Positions 63,273 through 64,000 of a stretch of DNA of 64,000 nucleotides are shown here, piece by piece (position 1 is the first letter of the stretch; each line of letters begins with the position of its first letter). A model generated the notes under the pieces. That model was not told the origin of the DNA, did not search any database, and was given only the letters and a program-made list of their open reading frames with translations. Made by a program: the position numbers and the translations under genes. This DNA comes from Heligmosomoides polygyrus polygyrus. Taxonomy: Eukaryota; Nematoda; Chromadorea; Rhabditida; Heligmosomidae. The DNA is taken from assembly GCA_947396885.1 (NCBI GenBank), contig OX377206.1:20393114-20457113 (forward strand), read 5' to 3'.

Positions 63273-64000
63273 TTAGGTTGGCAACTAAATTCGTGAGCTC
63301 TCAAACACCTTCAACAAAAGTGTTTATTAACAAATAACAAATAACAATTTTCATTCAGGGGAGGGATCGCTTGTAGAGCTAGGCTGCTTCCCATTTATCA
63401 GCTACGTGATACATCTCGTAGCTGTAGAATTCTTCTACTTTTGAGACCAAGAATCCTTGGAGGTGCATTTTGACGTGGTCCACATTAATAAATCGTCTTC
63501 AAACCAAGAAGTGCTTCAGAGAGCTAAAAAGGTGGCAGTCACTCGAAGCACAGTCTGGGCTGTAAGGTGGATGAGTTAGACGCTCCCAGCCAATGTCTTC
63601 GTCCAGTTCGCGACGTCTAATCTGGCGTTGTCTTGCTGAAGGATAATTCCGCTCCTGAAAAGCTGTCTGAACCGATTCTGGGAGTAGTTCAGCCTGCGCG
63701 CTGTCGAGCTAAGAAGAGTAGATTTCGGCATCAATGCGGGCGGGAACAGCTCTTGGTGATTTTCCAGAGGTTGACGCCTTCTTGACAGCATCAAACGGAG
63801 AGCGCTTCGCGAACCTGACTCTTCAGAAAATCGAAGACCATGGCTGGGAGCATCTAACTCATCCACCTTACAGCTCAAACTGTGCTCCGACTGACTACTA
63901 TCTTTTTAGTTCGGTACAGCTCTTCTTGGTTGGAAGACGATTTATTAATGTGGACCAGGTCACAATGCACCTTCATTGATTCTTGGCCTTAAAAGCACAA
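63273..64000. mobile_element. Mariner-type element with two head-to-head transposase pieces (cut by window end)
   Basis: TA at 63271-63272, end TTAGGTTGGCAACTAAATTC. Minus strand 63700-63385 encodes SGIILQQDNARLDVANWTK (second D), then the YS.DCA..D(C/Y)HLFSS block (third D), then FLVSKVEEFYSYEMYHVADK. From about 63800 the plus strand encodes the same domain again: LTLQKIEDHGWEHLTHPPYS, APTDYYLFSSVQLFLVGRRF, INVDQV. So two C-terminal halves face outward from a short centre; the right end lies outside the window. Confidence 0.82.

Overview
The window looks like a chromosomal segment of a nematode, probably a clade V / strongylid (hookworm-like) species. The reasons are short introns with GTAAGT/GTGAGT donors and TTTCAG acceptors, a TTTCAG trans-splice-type acceptor 7 nt before the start codon, and RTE, CR1/Jockey and mariner relics. 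No species assignment can be proven from the sequence alone.

Almost all of the window is one host gene on the minus strand. I reconstructed it exon by exon (53227 down to 543 and off the left edge) as a FARP/FRM-3-type protein: FERM domain (F1, F2, F3), FERM-adjacent (FA) region, Ser/Pro-rich linker, DH (RhoGEF) domain, PH1, and the start of PH2. All 23 exons join in compatible phase. A 1,984-bp exon (20771-22754) gives two products. Read through, it ends in a stop (1,011-aa FERM plus long-tail protein, with an AATAAA about 500 nt further on). Spliced from an internal GTGAGT donor at 21999, it continues in frame into the DH-PH-PH exons (at least 1,128 aa inside the window).

The rest is intron packed with transposable elements. 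(1) SINE-A is a tRNA-headed element of about 290 bp with a TTTATCC-type tail and more than 20 copies; four have clear 10-14 bp target-site duplications (TSDs). (2) SINE-B has a 70-74 nt tRNA-like core resembling tRNA-Gly, occurs as monomers and as self-complementary dimers, and all four insertions have 11-13 bp TSDs. (3) SINE-C and SINE-D are further tRNA-like families, each present as an inverted pair. (4) Mariner-type elements: an 881-bp internally deleted transposon, two copies of a 1-kb almost completely palindromic element, a truncated transposase, a head-to-head half-transposase at the right edge, and a 1,310-bp element without recognisable coding. (5) LINE relics: a CR1/Jockey copy split around three DH exons, another CR1/Jockey 3' end, and two RTE 3' ends. 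(6) A 52-bp minisatellite followed by a purine-rich, hairpin-ended tract, and a hAT-like element.

Layout: 1-10.4 kb DH/PH exons with the split LINE and SINEs; 10.4-20.3 kb intron with the SINE-C inverted pair and little else; 20.3-22.8 kb giant exon and its 3' UTR; 22.8-29 kb FA/F3 exons, mariner and SINE-A; 29-40.6 kb one 11.6-kb intron holding the richest repeat collection; 40.6-49 kb FERM F1/F2 exons and mariners; 49-53.2 kb first intron and start exon; 53.2-64 kb upstream DNA with SINE-A copies, the second palindromic mariner, an RTE end and the split mariner.
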